From assembly GCA_934726055.1 (NCBI GenBank), contig CAKVCZ010000010.1:1-64000 (forward strand): a stretch of DNA of 64,000 nucleotides. Reading direction: 5' to 3'. The position numbers and the translations under genes are program-made. The notes under the pieces were generated by a model, which saw only the letters and a program-made list of their open reading frames with translations, was not told where the DNA came from and ran no database searches. Source of the stretch: an uncultured Candidatus Melainabacteria bacterium (GTDB taxonomy: Bacteria > Cyanobacteriota > Vampirovibrionia > Gastranaerophilales > Gastranaerophilaceae). Positions 23,986 through 32,905 of this stretch are shown piece by piece; within the stretch, counting starts at the first letter, position 1, and each line of letters begins with the position of its first letter.

Positions 23986-25254
23986 ATGTTAAATAATGCT
24001 ATGAATAAAAAACATGCAATTATTTTTATAATCTTATTAACAGCGTTGTTAATTTTTAACAATTTTTTGAGAGGCATATACACAAAAATGGTGTCCTCTC
24101 CAAGAAAACTACAAACAACGGTTAATAAAGAATACATTTCTCCACAAAAATTATTTGATAAAACTTGGAAAATTATAAAAAAATCGTATTATGATACCAG
24201 TTTAAACGAACAAGATTGGTACCGCTGGAAACTACATTATCAAGGTAAAATAAAAACAGAAGAAGATGCATACGTTGCAATTAATACAATGCTTGCAAGT
24301 TTAAATGATCCATATTCAAAGTTTTTATCAAAAAAAGAGTTTGAGGACTTAAATAGTTCAATTGATTCTAAAATTACGGGAATTGGAGTAAACATTTTTT
24401 CTAACGCAGGAAAAATAACAATTTTAAATGTAATAGAAGGAACACCTGCAAGCACTTCAGGAATCAAAGGCGGAGATATAATTTTTGCGGTTGACAAAAA
24501 AGAAGTAAGCGGAATGTCTATATCTGATGTTGCATCACTTGTTAGAGGCCCTGAAAACAGTGTCGTTGAAATTACTGTATTAAGAGATAACAAAAAACTT
24601 ACAAAAACAATAAAGCGAAAAGAGATAAAAATAAAAACAGTCAAAAGTTCTGTTGATAAAAATATTGGCTACATCCAAATTCTAAGCTTTATAGGACTTT
24701 CTACTACAAATGAATTTGTTGAAGCACTTGAAAAAACAGACAAAACAGAAGGTTTAATTTTGGATTTAAGAGGAAATCCGGGCGGATTACTTCCTAATGC
24801 CGTATTTATTGCAAATTTATTTATTCCTGACGGAAAAATTGTTAGCGTAATCGGCAGAAACGGTTATAAACAAGATTTAAACGCACAAGATATAAAATAC
24901 ACAGTTTCTAAACCGTTAATAGTATTAATTGATCATTCAAGTGCAAGTGCAAGTGAAATTCTTTCAGGAGCTCTAAAAGATTATAATAAAGCAAAACTTG
25001 TTGGAACAACAACATACGGAAAAGGTATGGTACAAGAAGTATTACCACTTCCTAACGAAACAGGTTTAAATCTGACTATTGCTAAATATTTAACACCTAA
25101 AGGAACAGATATAAACAAAAAAGGCATTGCACCTGATGTTAAAATAGAATTGACTTTAGAAGACTTAAAGAAAAACCACGATACCCAACTTGAAGTTGCA
25201 AAAAAAATGATGGCAGACACAATCAAAAAACAAGCAATTGATATAGCAAATTAA
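23986..25254 (+). CDS. ctpA: S41 C-terminal processing protease CtpA
   Basis: A membrane-anchored serine protease with an N-terminal helix (about 10-27), a helical pro-region, a PDZ domain (about 130-210; GVNIFSNAGKITILNVIEGTP) and the S41 catalytic core with SSASASEILSGAL (nucleophile Ser) and GTTTYGKGMVQEV (Lys base). CtpA proteases trim C-termini of exported proteins and cut peptidoglycan hydrolases or, in cyanobacteria, D1. Length is normal. Starts TTG 23983, ATG 23986 and ATG 24001 are all possible; none has a good ribosome binding site. Confidence 0.92.
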   Translation: MLNNAMNKKHAIIFIILLTALLIFNNFLRGIYTKMVSSPRKLQTTVNKEYISPQKLFDKTWKIIKKSYYDTSLNEQDWYRWKLHYQGKIKTEEDAYVAINTMLASLNDPYSKFLSKKEFEDLNSSIDSKITGIGVNIFSNAGKITILNVIEGTPASTSGIKGGDIIFAVDKKEVSGMSISDVASLVRGPENSVVEITVLRDNKKLTKTIKRKEIKIKTVKSSVDKNIGYIQILSFIGLSTTNEFVEALEKTDKTEGLILDLRGNPGGLLPNAVFIANLFIPDGKIVSVIGRNGYKQDLNAQDIKYTVSKPLIVLIDHSSASASEILSGALKDYNKAKLVGTTTYGKGMVQEVLPLPNETGLNLTIAKYLTPKGTDINKKGIAPDVKIELTLEDLKKNHDTQLEVAKKMMADTIKKQAIDIAN

Positions 25255-25272
25255 ATTGAGCCTAAAAAAACA

Positions 25273-26589
25273 TTAACTTGCAAGCTTTATCAAATCTTCA
25301 ATTGTTTTTTCATAAGGGCAATTATCAGAAGTTGATTGACATAAAAATGCTTTTATACTGTCCATTTTCCAAATTGCCTCATCACACAACGGATCAGAAC
25401 CTTTTTGATATGCACCAATATTTATTAAATCTTCGTTCTTTTTATACACAGCAAGCCAATTTCTAATTTTTGCCGCAGCTGCTCTATGCTCTTTTGAAGT
25501 TACATCACCCATAACCCTACTTATCGATTGCAACACATCCACTGCGGGGTATTGATTCTTATGTGCCAATTCACGCGACAACATAATATGTCCGTCTAAA
25601 ATACTTCTTGCCGTATCAGAAATAGGCTCATTAAAATCATCCCCTTCAACTAATACCGTATAAAGAGCCGTTATTGAACCTTTATCATTACACCCTGCAC
25701 GTTCCATTAATTGTGGCATAATAGCAAATACACTTGGAGTATAACCTCTCATTGCAGGAGCTTCGCCTGTACTCAAACCAACTACACGCTGTGCCATCGC
25801 AATACGAGTAACAGAATCAAGCATAAATAGCACATCTTTACCTTGATCTCTAAAATATTCAGCAATCGAAGTTGCAACAAATGCCGCTTTGATTTTTACC
25901 AAATCAGGTTGTTCTGAAGTTGCAGCAACAACAACAGTACGTTTCATTCCCTCAGGTCCCATGTTCTTTTCTATAAATTCTCTAACCTCACGACCACGTT
26001 CCCCTATGAGTGCAATAACATTGATATCTGCATTTGTATTTTTTGCCATCATAGAAAGCGTGGTACTTTTACCAACACCGGAACCTGCAAATATCCCTAA
26101 TCGTTGTCCTCTACCAACAGTGATAAAACCATCAATTGATTTTATTCCCAAAGATAAAGGCTCTTCTATTCTCGCTCTTTTCAAAGGATTTATTGGTTTT
26201 GCAGATGTTGAAACGTACGACTGAGCATTAATACTACCAAAAGAATCTATCGGATTACCTAACCCATCTAATACTCTACCTAAAAGATTGTTGCCAACTT
26301 TCAATTTCATAGGTTCTCCGGTATTAAACACAACCGATTTTGGTTGAACACCATCCATTGAACCCAAAGGCATCAAAAGGACTTTTCCCTCTTTAAAACC
26401 TACAACTTCTGCCCATAAAGGCGGTTCTCCCTGTTTTTTATATATGTAACACAAATCACCAATACAAGATTCAGGACCGTCAGCTTCTATTATTAAGCCT
26501 TTTATTTCTATTACTCGCCCAATTTCTTTTATTGTTGATATATTATTTATTACATTTAAAAATTTTTCTTTATTAAATTGAATCGTCAT
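25273..26589 (-). CDS. fliI: Flagellum-specific ATPase FliI
   Basis: The 438-residue ATPase resembles F1-beta: P-loop GIFAGSGVGKSTTLSMMAKN (about 165-180), Walker B region FMLDSVTRIAMAQR, and ERGREVREF. It powers or assists unfolding and delivery of substrates to the flagellar type III export gate. The C-terminal helical stalk includes SDPLCDEAIWKMDSIKAFL. Its start lies inside the end of fliH, 17 nt overlap, as expected for a coupled operon. Confidence 0.94.
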   Translation of the reverse strand: MTIQFNKEKFLNVINNISTIKEIGRVIEIKGLIIEADGPESCIGDLCYIYKKQGEPPLWAEVVGFKEGKVLLMPLGSMDGVQPKSVVFNTGEPMKLKVGNNLLGRVLDGLGNPIDSFGSINAQSYVSTSAKPINPLKRARIEEPLSLGIKSIDGFITVGRGQRLGIFAGSGVGKSTTLSMMAKNTNADINVIALIGERGREVREFIEKNMGPEGMKRTVVVAATSEQPDLVKIKAAFVATSIAEYFRDQGKDVLFMLDSVTRIAMAQRVVGLSTGEAPAMRGYTPSVFAIMPQLMERAGCNDKGSITALYTVLVEGDDFNEPISDTARSILDGHIMLSRELAHKNQYPAVDVLQSISRVMGDVTSKEHRAAAAKIRNWLAVYKKNEDLINIGAYQKGSDPLCDEAIWKMDSIKAFLCQSTSDNCPYEKTIEDLIKLAS

Positions 26590-27475
26590 CGCTCATATCC
26601 TCATCAGCTTGAACACTTGATTCAATTAATTCAGATTGACTATCGTCAACTAACTCTAAATTTTCGCCTTCAAAATTTTTAGTTAAATCATTATCAATTG
26701 CATTCTCTTCTTTTTGATAATGAGCAGACATAAATTTTTCAGCAATTTGATCAATTTGCGTAATCAATCGGCAATCTACTCTTGATAATGGAGTTTCAAC
26801 AATAGTACCATCATCAGATACATTACTGTCTTCTATAATTTTTATATTGTTCAATTTTGGTATTGCATTTTTTAAATCGTCTGAAATTGAATAAATAACA
26901 TTTGCTAAATTTGGATTAATTGTTATAGTAACAGATTCCTTATCCTTTAATTTATTTATCGCATCAATAGTTATATTTTTTAAGACTTCAATATCGTCCT
27001 CAAGAGTTTTTTTGCAGACTTTTCTTGCAATACCAATAACCAAATCAATAATATCAAGCTCCGCAGATTTTATAATATTATGTTTTAAATCAAATTGGCA
27101 TTTTGCAAACGTATCTATTGCTTTAAATTTTTCTTCCAAAGATGCTGTGCCATCCTGATATCCTTGATTTTTACCGTCTTCGTAACCTTCTTTTCTTGCT
27201 TGTTCTCTAATATCGTTAGCCTCTGATTCCGCAGTATGCTTTGCAAATTCTACAATTTTTTCAGATTCAATCCTAGCCTGTTCTAAAATTTGTTTTGCCT
27301 CTTCGACAAGAGCACGAGATTTTTCAACACCTTCATTTATAAGCTGCTCTTTCTTTTCATTGGCTAACATTATCATTCTTTTTAGCCTTGTTTCTTCATC
27401 CTTTAGAGAATTTTCCAAGGGTACAAGAAAATCTTCACCAATTTGAACATTTGTGCCTTTTATCCTACTAGTCAA
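26573..27475 (-). CDS. fliH: Flagellar assembly protein FliH
   Basis: FliH binds FliI and docks it at the export gate. The protein has a long Glu/Lys-rich coiled coil (about residues 20-120, with repeated AxxxA/ExxxE spacing) and a FliH/HrpE-type C-terminal domain (DIIDLVIGIARKVCKKTL, VTITINPNLANVI) plus an acidic tail. The open frame reaches 27574, overlapping fliG by 107 nt, which is improbable. I favour a TTG at 27475 with GAGG upstream and spanning the fliG stop; an ATG at 27496 is the alternative. Identification is by position and domain architecture. Confidence 0.82.
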   Translation of the reverse strand: MTSRIKGTNVQIGEDFLVPLENSLKDEETRLKRMIMLANEKKEQLINEGVEKSRALVEEAKQILEQARIESEKIVEFAKHTAESEANDIREQARKEGYEDGKNQGYQDGTASLEEKFKAIDTFAKCQFDLKHNIIKSAELDIIDLVIGIARKVCKKTLEDDIEVLKNITIDAINKLKDKESVTITINPNLANVIYSISDDLKNAIPKLNNIKIIEDSNVSDDGTIVETPLSRVDCRLITQIDQIAEKFMSAHYQKEENAIDNDLTKNFEGENLELVDDSQSELIESSVQADEDMSDDDSI

Positions 27476-28547
27476 TGAATTCGTCCTCATCAGCATTTTG
27501 TTCAATAACAATTTCACCTGAAGCTTCAAGAGATTTAATAATTGCACAAATTTGAGTTTGCGTTTCTTGAACATCTCTAGCCCTTACAGGTCCTAAATAT
27601 TCCATATCATCACGCAACATCTGTTGAGCACGTTCAGACATATTAACAAAGATTTTATCTCTAACTTCTTGCTTAGTACCTTTTAAAGCAAGTGCTAAGT
27701 CTTTAGTGTTAACTTCACGTAAAATACGTTGAACAGTTTTGTTATCAAGTCTGACAATATCTTCAAATACGAACATCAATTCTCTAACTTCATCAGCAAG
27801 TTCAGGATTTTCGATTTCAAGCAAATCAAGAACGTTACGCTCAGTCGCCCTGTCTGTTCTATTCAAGATATTTGCTAAAGTATCAATACCACCGGCTTGA
27901 GAGAAGTCTTGAACCATTACTGATGAGAATTTAGATTCTACGATTTTTTCAATATCTGCAAGAATTTCCGGATTTGTAGTATCCATTTCAGCAATTTTCA
28001 TTGCAACTTGTGCTTGAACATCCGGTGGTAGGCAGTTTAAAATTTTAGCAGACTGTGCAGGTTGTAAGTAGGCTAAAATCAAGGCTATCAATTGAGGATT
28101 TTCATTTTGGAATGATGTAGCCAATTGAATTGGATCAGCTTCATTAAACAACTGGAATGGATTTGCATTCAATAATGTTTCCAAACGCATCATAATACGC
28201 TTAGCTTGTTCAGGGCCATAGGTCAATTCCAATACTTGTTTTGCGTAATCTTTACCACCTTTTGCCAAATAACTGCTGGCTTGGAACAAAGATCTGAATT
28301 CTTCTAATATTACCGCTAAAGCATTCATCGGTACCTTATTCAAACTTGCAATTTCAAGAGCTATCTGTTCTAACAAGTCATTATCTTTAATATTTTTTAA
28401 TACCTCTGAAGCTGTTGCAGGCCCCAGTAGAATTAATAATGCCGCAACCTTTTGAGTTGGATTCATATTCAAAATATCCGGCTGAGAAACCATTGAATTT
28501 ATATTGTTTACTATTGCATTTGCACTTGCGTTTGCATTATCTACCAT
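27468..28547 (-). CDS. fliG: Flagellar motor switch protein FliG
   Basis: FliG forms the rotor ring that interacts with the stator and sets rotation direction. The 359-residue protein shows the N-terminal domain beginning at MNPTQKVAALLILLGP, the middle EHPQ-like region (NENPQLIALILAYLQP) and the C-terminal charged helix domain with LKGTKQEVRDKIFVNMSERA and ILREVNTKDLALAL. An N-terminal extension of about 28 residues rich in Asn/Ala precedes the usual start. It is 7 bp from fliF. Confidence 0.95.
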   Translation of the reverse strand: MVDNANASANAIVNNINSMVSQPDILNMNPTQKVAALLILLGPATASEVLKNIKDNDLLEQIALEIASLNKVPMNALAVILEEFRSLFQASSYLAKGGKDYAKQVLELTYGPEQAKRIMMRLETLLNANPFQLFNEADPIQLATSFQNENPQLIALILAYLQPAQSAKILNCLPPDVQAQVAMKIAEMDTTNPEILADIEKIVESKFSSVMVQDFSQAGGIDTLANILNRTDRATERNVLDLLEIENPELADEVRELMFVFEDIVRLDNKTVQRILREVNTKDLALALKGTKQEVRDKIFVNMSERAQQMLRDDMEYLGPVRARDVQETQTQICAIIKSLEASGEIVIEQNADEDEFID

Positions 28548-28554
28548 ATTCTAA

Positions 28555-30123
28555 CTATTCCTTAATAAATGAAACTAATAATCTTGCGGCCTCTTCAGGA
28601 TCTGCCATGATTGCATCATTCAATTCCATACGAGCATGTTCAAGCTCTGGATATATATTTGCCTCAATTTTTGGCATTGCCTCATTGAATAACATGTCCG
28701 GAATATCTTCCGTAATTTGCGGTAATTGAGATTCAATCGTTTGAGCACGTGTAGGAGAATCAATAGCCTGAACAACTCTGCCACTTTTTCCTATTAAACC
28801 TCTTATTACAAATAAAGCAGAAAGTCCTAAAATCAAAACAACAACCAATGGACCAACATCTCTTGTTAAAAATTCCGCAGTTGATTTTGATCTAATTTCT
28901 TTTTCTAAAATTTCTTGTTGTTTTTGCTCTTCAGCCAATGATTCAAACTGTAAACTGGATACTGTAATAACATCGCCACGTTCATAATTTGCACCTGATG
29001 CAGATAAAACCAGATTTTGGATTTCCTCTTTTTCGCTATCTGTAAGAATTTTATTAACCGCAACTGCAATAGTCATTCTCTTGACAGTACCAGGAGCATA
29101 AACAACTTGCTTAATTTCTTTTGAAACACTATAATTTACTGAATTTTTTTCTTTTGCATAGTTTAAATTACGAGCCTGCACATTAGCGTTTACCGGTGCT
29201 TGATTTGGATTTTCGTACGTTTCAACTTCAGATTGGGAACTTGTTAAAACACCTTTTTGACCATCTTCACCATTATTTACGGGAACATAAGTTTCAATAG
29301 TAGCTTTTGTAGAGTTAAAATCTATATCCGCGTTAACCTGAACTGAAACATTTCCTTTTCCGACAATTTTTTCCAAAACCTGAGTAACTTTTGTAGCAGT
29401 CTGCTTTTCAGCATTAGATTTAAAAGTTTCCATGTCATTTGAATTTTTACCTGTTTCATCTGACAAGCTTGCTCCATTTTGATCAGTAATAAATACTCTA
29501 TCAGGAGTCATTCTCGGTACAGCATAAGCAACCAAATTTTTTATAGCTTTAACTTGTGAAGCCTTCAATCTGTATCCTGGCTCTAATATAAGCATTACAG
29601 ATGCAGTTGGAGCTTCATCTTTATCTTCAAAAATAGATCGTTCAGGATCTGCCAATTGAACTCTACAAGATTTTATACCATTTATTTTTTCAATAGAACG
29701 AGTAAGTTCACCCTGAAAAATTCTTTGTTTTGTAAGCCTGTTTTTGAAATCGGTTGAACCTAATTGCATATCATCCAATAATTCAAATCCCGGAGATTGG
29801 TTTTCAATCAAAGAATTTTCGGCGACAAACATTTTTAAATCATCCTTATCTTTTGCAGGAACTAAAATAGCTTTTTTGTCTTCAGAAATTTTATAAGCTT
29901 GACCGCTTTTTTTGAATGATTCAACAATATTTGCAATATCTGTTTGAGGAAGATCAGAATACAAAACAACCCACTCAGGTTCTAATGCTCTAATCAAGAA
30001 ATAAACTGCAACAACAATAGTAACAACCGTTAATGCCAATAACCCAAACTTTTGCGGTAATTCCAATCCTTCCCAAAGCTTCTTTACGTCTGCAAATATT
30101 AAATTTATGTTATTCTTATCCAT
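28555..30123 (-). CDS. fliF: Flagellar MS-ring protein FliF
   Basis: A 522-residue protein with two membrane helices (about 25-47 and 440-460) around a periplasmic region holding the YscJ/FliF ring-building motifs: PEWVVLYSDLPQTDIANIVE, NRLTKQRIFQGELTRSIEKI and VAYAVPRMTPDRVFITDQNG. The C-terminal tail binds FliG. FliF is the base on which the flagellum is built. It heads the fliF-G-H-I operon and has its own promoter 40 bp upstream. Confidence 0.95.
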   Translation of the reverse strand: MDKNNINLIFADVKKLWEGLELPQKFGLLALTVVTIVVAVYFLIRALEPEWVVLYSDLPQTDIANIVESFKKSGQAYKISEDKKAILVPAKDKDDLKMFVAENSLIENQSPGFELLDDMQLGSTDFKNRLTKQRIFQGELTRSIEKINGIKSCRVQLADPERSIFEDKDEAPTASVMLILEPGYRLKASQVKAIKNLVAYAVPRMTPDRVFITDQNGASLSDETGKNSNDMETFKSNAEKQTATKVTQVLEKIVGKGNVSVQVNADIDFNSTKATIETYVPVNNGEDGQKGVLTSSQSEVETYENPNQAPVNANVQARNLNYAKEKNSVNYSVSKEIKQVVYAPGTVKRMTIAVAVNKILTDSEKEEIQNLVLSASGANYERGDVITVSSLQFESLAEEQKQQEILEKEIRSKSTAEFLTRDVGPLVVVLILGLSALFVIRGLIGKSGRVVQAIDSPTRAQTIESQLPQITEDIPDMLFNEAMPKIEANIYPELEHARMELNDAIMADPEEAARLLVSFIKE

Positions 30124-30163
30124 TTATATTGTTTAATTCCCCAAGTTACACCTAACCAACAAT

Positions 30164-30192
30164 ATAATAATAACTTTTTAAACAAAATTCAA
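30164..30192 (-). promoter_or_regulatory. Proximal promoter of the fliFGHI operon
   Basis: Minus-strand TTGAAT (30187-30192), 17 bp, TATTAT (30164-30169), giving a predicted start about 33 nt before the fliF ATG. The ribosome binding site is a weak GGGGAATT. No sigma28 or sigma54 box was recognised. Confidence 0.55.
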
Positions 30193-30224
30193 AAATGTTA
30201 CATATATTTACACTGGAAACTCTC

Positions 30225-30256
30225 AAAAAATAAAAAGTCTTGCAAAATGCAAGACC
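30225..30256 (-). terminator. Intrinsic terminator between two promoters upstream of fliF
   Basis: GTCTTGCA-TTT-TGCAAGAC (30237-30255) followed on the minus strand by TTTTTATTTTTT. There is no minus-strand gene upstream that it could end, because glgC is divergent. The transcript it stops must start at the distal promoter 30284-30312. Confidence 0.7.
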
Positions 30257-30277
30257 AAAAAAATATACATTTACCCC
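30228..30277 (-). ncRNA. Candidate ~50 nt RNA upstream of fliF
   Basis: A near-consensus promoter, TTGACA (30307-30312), 17 bp, TATAAA (30284-30289), predicts a start near 30277. The terminator at 30225-30256 would end transcription about 50 nt later. The product would be either a very short RNA or an attenuated leader of fliF. This is a prediction from the signals only. Confidence 0.4.
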
Positions 30278-30450
30278 ACAACATTTATACCATGAAAAAT
30301 TATGCATGTCAAACAGAAAATATCATATAACCAATAGTGTAAAATTTTTGTAACATATTAGCAAAAAGAAAAATTTTCCATATTTTGTATGATTGTAAAT
30401 GCAATATTCATATTATAATGGTCATGTATAGGTAATTAGTGAGGTACGAA

Positions 30451-31686
30451 ATGTCAATTGATGACGCTTTAGTTATGATTTTAGCAGGCGGAGAAGGAAA
30501 ACGTTTACATCCGCTTACAAAAGACCGTGCAAAACCGGCAGTTCCATTTGGTGGAAGATACAGAATTATTGATTTTGTTTTAAACAATTTTATTAATTCA
30601 GGTTTTTATAAGATAAAGGTCTTAACACAATATAAATCAGACTCATTAAATCAACATATTTCAAGAGGATACTCTTTATCACCATTTTTAGATCAATATG
30701 TGGATTTAGTTCCGGCACAAATGAGAACGGGCGGGGATTGGTACAGAGGCACAGCAGATGCCGTTTTCCAAAACGTATTGCACATTGTTGATGCAAATCC
30801 GACTTACGTTTGTGTGTTTGGTGGCGACCACGTTTACAAAATGGATGTATCCCAAATGCTTGACTATCATAAACAGAAGAAAGCAGATTTGACTATTGCA
30901 GCAATACCAATTCCAATCGAAGAAGCCTCTGAATTCGGAATTATGGAAGTTGATGAAAACTGGAGATTAGTAAACTTTGTTGAAAAACCAAAAACAAAAC
31001 CAAAATCACTTCCGGGTAATCCTAACATGTGCTTAGCTTCTATGGGTAATTACATTTTTGGCAAAGATGTTCTTCTTGATGCACTTTATAGAGATAACAA
31101 AATTGAAGATTCAAGCCACGACTTTGGTAAAAATGTTATTCCAATGTTGTTAAACGAAGGTAAACCGGTTTATGTATATAATTTCAAAGAAAATACATTC
31201 TCAGGAATGTCAGATGCAGAACGCGGTTACTGGAAAGATGTAGGAAATGTTGATGCATACTGGCAAGCAAATATGGACTTACTTGATTCTTGTCCTGAAT
31301 TGAACTTATATGCAAAAGAATGGCCGCTAAGAACTTTCAATTACAACTATCCTCCTGCTAAATTTATTTGGCAAGATGGTGATAGAGTTGGTATGGCAAC
31401 AAATTCTATGGTATCAGAAGGTTGTATCATTTCAGGTGGCGGACTTTCAAGATGCGTACTTTCGCCAAAAGTAAGAATTAACTCATATTCTTCAGTAACA
31501 GAAAGTATCTTAATGGAAGATGTAACTATTGGTCGTCATTGTGAAATCAGAAGAGCAATCATCGATAAGAACGTTCAAATTCCGCCATATACAAAAATCG
31601 GATTTGATAGAGAAATAGATTTACAAAAAGGATTCTATATTTCTCCAAACGGAATTACCGTTGTTCCAAAAGGTGCAATACTTTAA
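30451..31686 (+). CDS. glgC: Glucose-1-phosphate adenylyltransferase
   Basis: GlgC makes ADP-glucose for glycogen synthesis. The protein shows the nucleotide site MILAGGEGKRLHPLTKDRAKP, the GGRYRIIDFVLNN segment, FGGDHVYKMDV, VEKPK, and a C-terminal left-handed beta-helix with the regulatory region. The ATG at 30451 with GAGG six bases upstream is chosen over a GTG at 30439. A TATAAT at 30414-30419 marks the promoter, with a poor -35. Activity regulation by sugar phosphates is typical for the family. Confidence 0.96.
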   Translation: MSIDDALVMILAGGEGKRLHPLTKDRAKPAVPFGGRYRIIDFVLNNFINSGFYKIKVLTQYKSDSLNQHISRGYSLSPFLDQYVDLVPAQMRTGGDWYRGTADAVFQNVLHIVDANPTYVCVFGGDHVYKMDVSQMLDYHKQKKADLTIAAIPIPIEEASEFGIMEVDENWRLVNFVEKPKTKPKSLPGNPNMCLASMGNYIFGKDVLLDALYRDNKIEDSSHDFGKNVIPMLLNEGKPVYVYNFKENTFSGMSDAERGYWKDVGNVDAYWQANMDLLDSCPELNLYAKEWPLRTFNYNYPPAKFIWQDGDRVGMATNSMVSEGCIISGGGLSRCVLSPKVRINSYSSVTESILMEDVTIGRHCEIRRAIIDKNVQIPPYTKIGFDREIDLQKGFYISPNGITVVPKGAIL

Positions 31687-31709
31687 CAAATTTTAAACAA
31701 TTAAACAAT

Positions 31710-31751
31710 AAAAGACTCTTTTGTGCTAAACTTTGAACAAAGGAGTCTTTT
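31710..31751 (+). terminator. glgC terminator hairpin whose 3' arm holds the next RBS
   Basis: AAAAGACTCTTTTG (31710-31723) pairs along its full 14 nt with CAAAGGAGTCTTTT (31738-31751), one position being G-U, loop 14 nt. It can act as the glgC terminator. The AAAGGAG within the 3' arm is the ribosome binding site of the ATG at 31755, so readthrough transcripts would hide it. The loop reads TGCTAAACTT, which resembles an extended -10 box. Confidence 0.6.
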
Positions 31752-31754
31752 ATC

Positions 31755-32312
31755 ATGAAAAATCATAAACTTACAGCAATATTAATTTCGATTTTAGTTT
31801 TAATAATTCTGGCAATATGCATATTTATTTTTGCCAAAAGAGAAGATTTATTCCCGATTTTCACCAATTATAACCAACATAACTTTATAACAACATTGGC
31901 AGACGAAGATAAGCTTGATGAAAAAAAACCAACAATTGTTTTATTTCACTCAAAAACATGTTCAGGTTGCAGAGAATTCATGCCTGTATTCAAACACCTA
32001 AAGAAAAAATATATAAAAGATTACAACTTTGCACTACTTGATGTTGATGATATGAATAACATTCCGCTAATGCGAGGAAATGTAAGCGGAATACCTTGTC
32101 TTTATATTTTTGATCCTTATATAGGTAATAAGATATATTTATCTTTAATGAATATTGGAACCATTGGCAATCTTGAATATGAAATAGACAGATATACAAG
32201 AATTCGCGGATATTTAGATCTTGAAAAAGCTCACACAGAACACTTGAAAATGATGGAAGAATATGGTAAAAAGGTATTAGCAACACAGCAAAAACAATCA
32301 AAGGAGAAGTAG
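31755..32312 (+). CDS. Membrane-anchored thioredoxin-fold protein
   Basis: The 185-residue protein has one N-terminal membrane helix (about 8-28) and a periplasmic thioredoxin domain with the active-site CSGC in FHSKTCSGCREFMPVF and a cis-Pro region SGIPCLYIF that contains a third cysteine. It likely reduces or exchanges disulfides in the periplasm. The C-terminal 40 residues form a charged helix. It is cotranscribed with the second thioredoxin gene 4 bp downstream. Confidence 0.8.
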   Translation: MKNHKLTAILISILVLIILAICIFIFAKREDLFPIFTNYNQHNFITTLADEDKLDEKKPTIVLFHSKTCSGCREFMPVFKHLKKKYIKDYNFALLDVDDMNNIPLMRGNVSGIPCLYIFDPYIGNKIYLSLMNIGTIGNLEYEIDRYTRIRGYLDLEKAHTEHLKMMEEYGKKVLATQQKQSKEK

Positions 32313-32316
32313 CTTT

Positions 32317-32694
32317 ATGTTAAAAAATTTGTCATTAATATTGATTGGATTATTGTTAGGTTCTAACGTTGCATTATCTGCAAATTACGTAGATTGCGAT
32401 TCTGCAATGAATGCAGGAAAACCATTCATTCTATATTTGCATTCCAACACTTGCGGAAGCTGCAAAAGATTTACACCAATATTCAATTCAGTTGTACAAG
32501 ATATGCCATACAACGTTGTGGATATTAACTTATCATATCCACAAACCAGAAATGTTTGTTCAACTGCTGAGACAAGAACCATTCCTGCTGTTTATGTTGT
32601 AGATCCTGCACAAAGGACTCGTTCTAAAGTAAAATTTGATACATATTTTGACTCTCAATTATTTAAAGAAACATTAAACGATTTCTTGAATTAA
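32317..32694 (+). CDS. Secreted thioredoxin-fold protein
   Basis: A 125-residue protein with a signal peptide (MLKNLSLILIGLLLGSNVALSA) and a short thioredoxin fold with CGSC in HSNTCGSCKRFTPIFN and TIPAVYVVDP as the cis-Pro loop. AAAGGAG lies inside the end of the preceding gene. With its neighbour it forms a pair of small envelope thiol-disulfide proteins; the electron donor or target is not evident. Confidence 0.8.
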   Translation: MLKNLSLILIGLLLGSNVALSANYVDCDSAMNAGKPFILYLHSNTCGSCKRFTPIFNSVVQDMPYNVVDINLSYPQTRNVCSTAETRTIPAVYVVDPAQRTRSKVKFDTYFDSQLFKETLNDFLN

Positions 32695-32715
32695 TGGCAA
32701 GTTGGCTAAATTAGA

Positions 32716-32743
32716 CAAAAAAAAGTGAACCCGTCGGTTCACT
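32716..32743 (-). terminator. Terminator of the 5'-nucleotidase-type gene
   Basis: AGTGAACC-loop-GGTTCACT stem (32724-32743) followed on the minus strand by an eight-T run. It lies about 160 bp after the stop of the gene at 32906. The intervening 32745-32905 holds nothing I can assign. Confidence 0.75.
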
Positions 32744-32905
32744 AAATTTGTTAAAATCTACTACACTAAATTTCCCTAATTCGAGATTCCTTACCTATTT
32801 ATCAAATCTTTTTTAAATCCTATTGATTATTCTCCTTTGGATTTCTGCTTTCACCATTATAAAGTTTTTTTCTTAAAAAAAATTGCCAAAATAGATTTTA
32901 TTACA

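Noticed and set aside
27476..27574. FliH N-terminal extension inside fliG
   Set aside because: A 107 nt overlap would be needed and the extra residues (MFKKRKLKFVQLLNLLK) have no family counterpart; a later start fits better.
30164..30312. Sigma28/FliA flagellar promoter
   Set aside because: No TAAA-N15-GCCGATAA-like pattern was seen. Both promoters look like ordinary sigma70 type.
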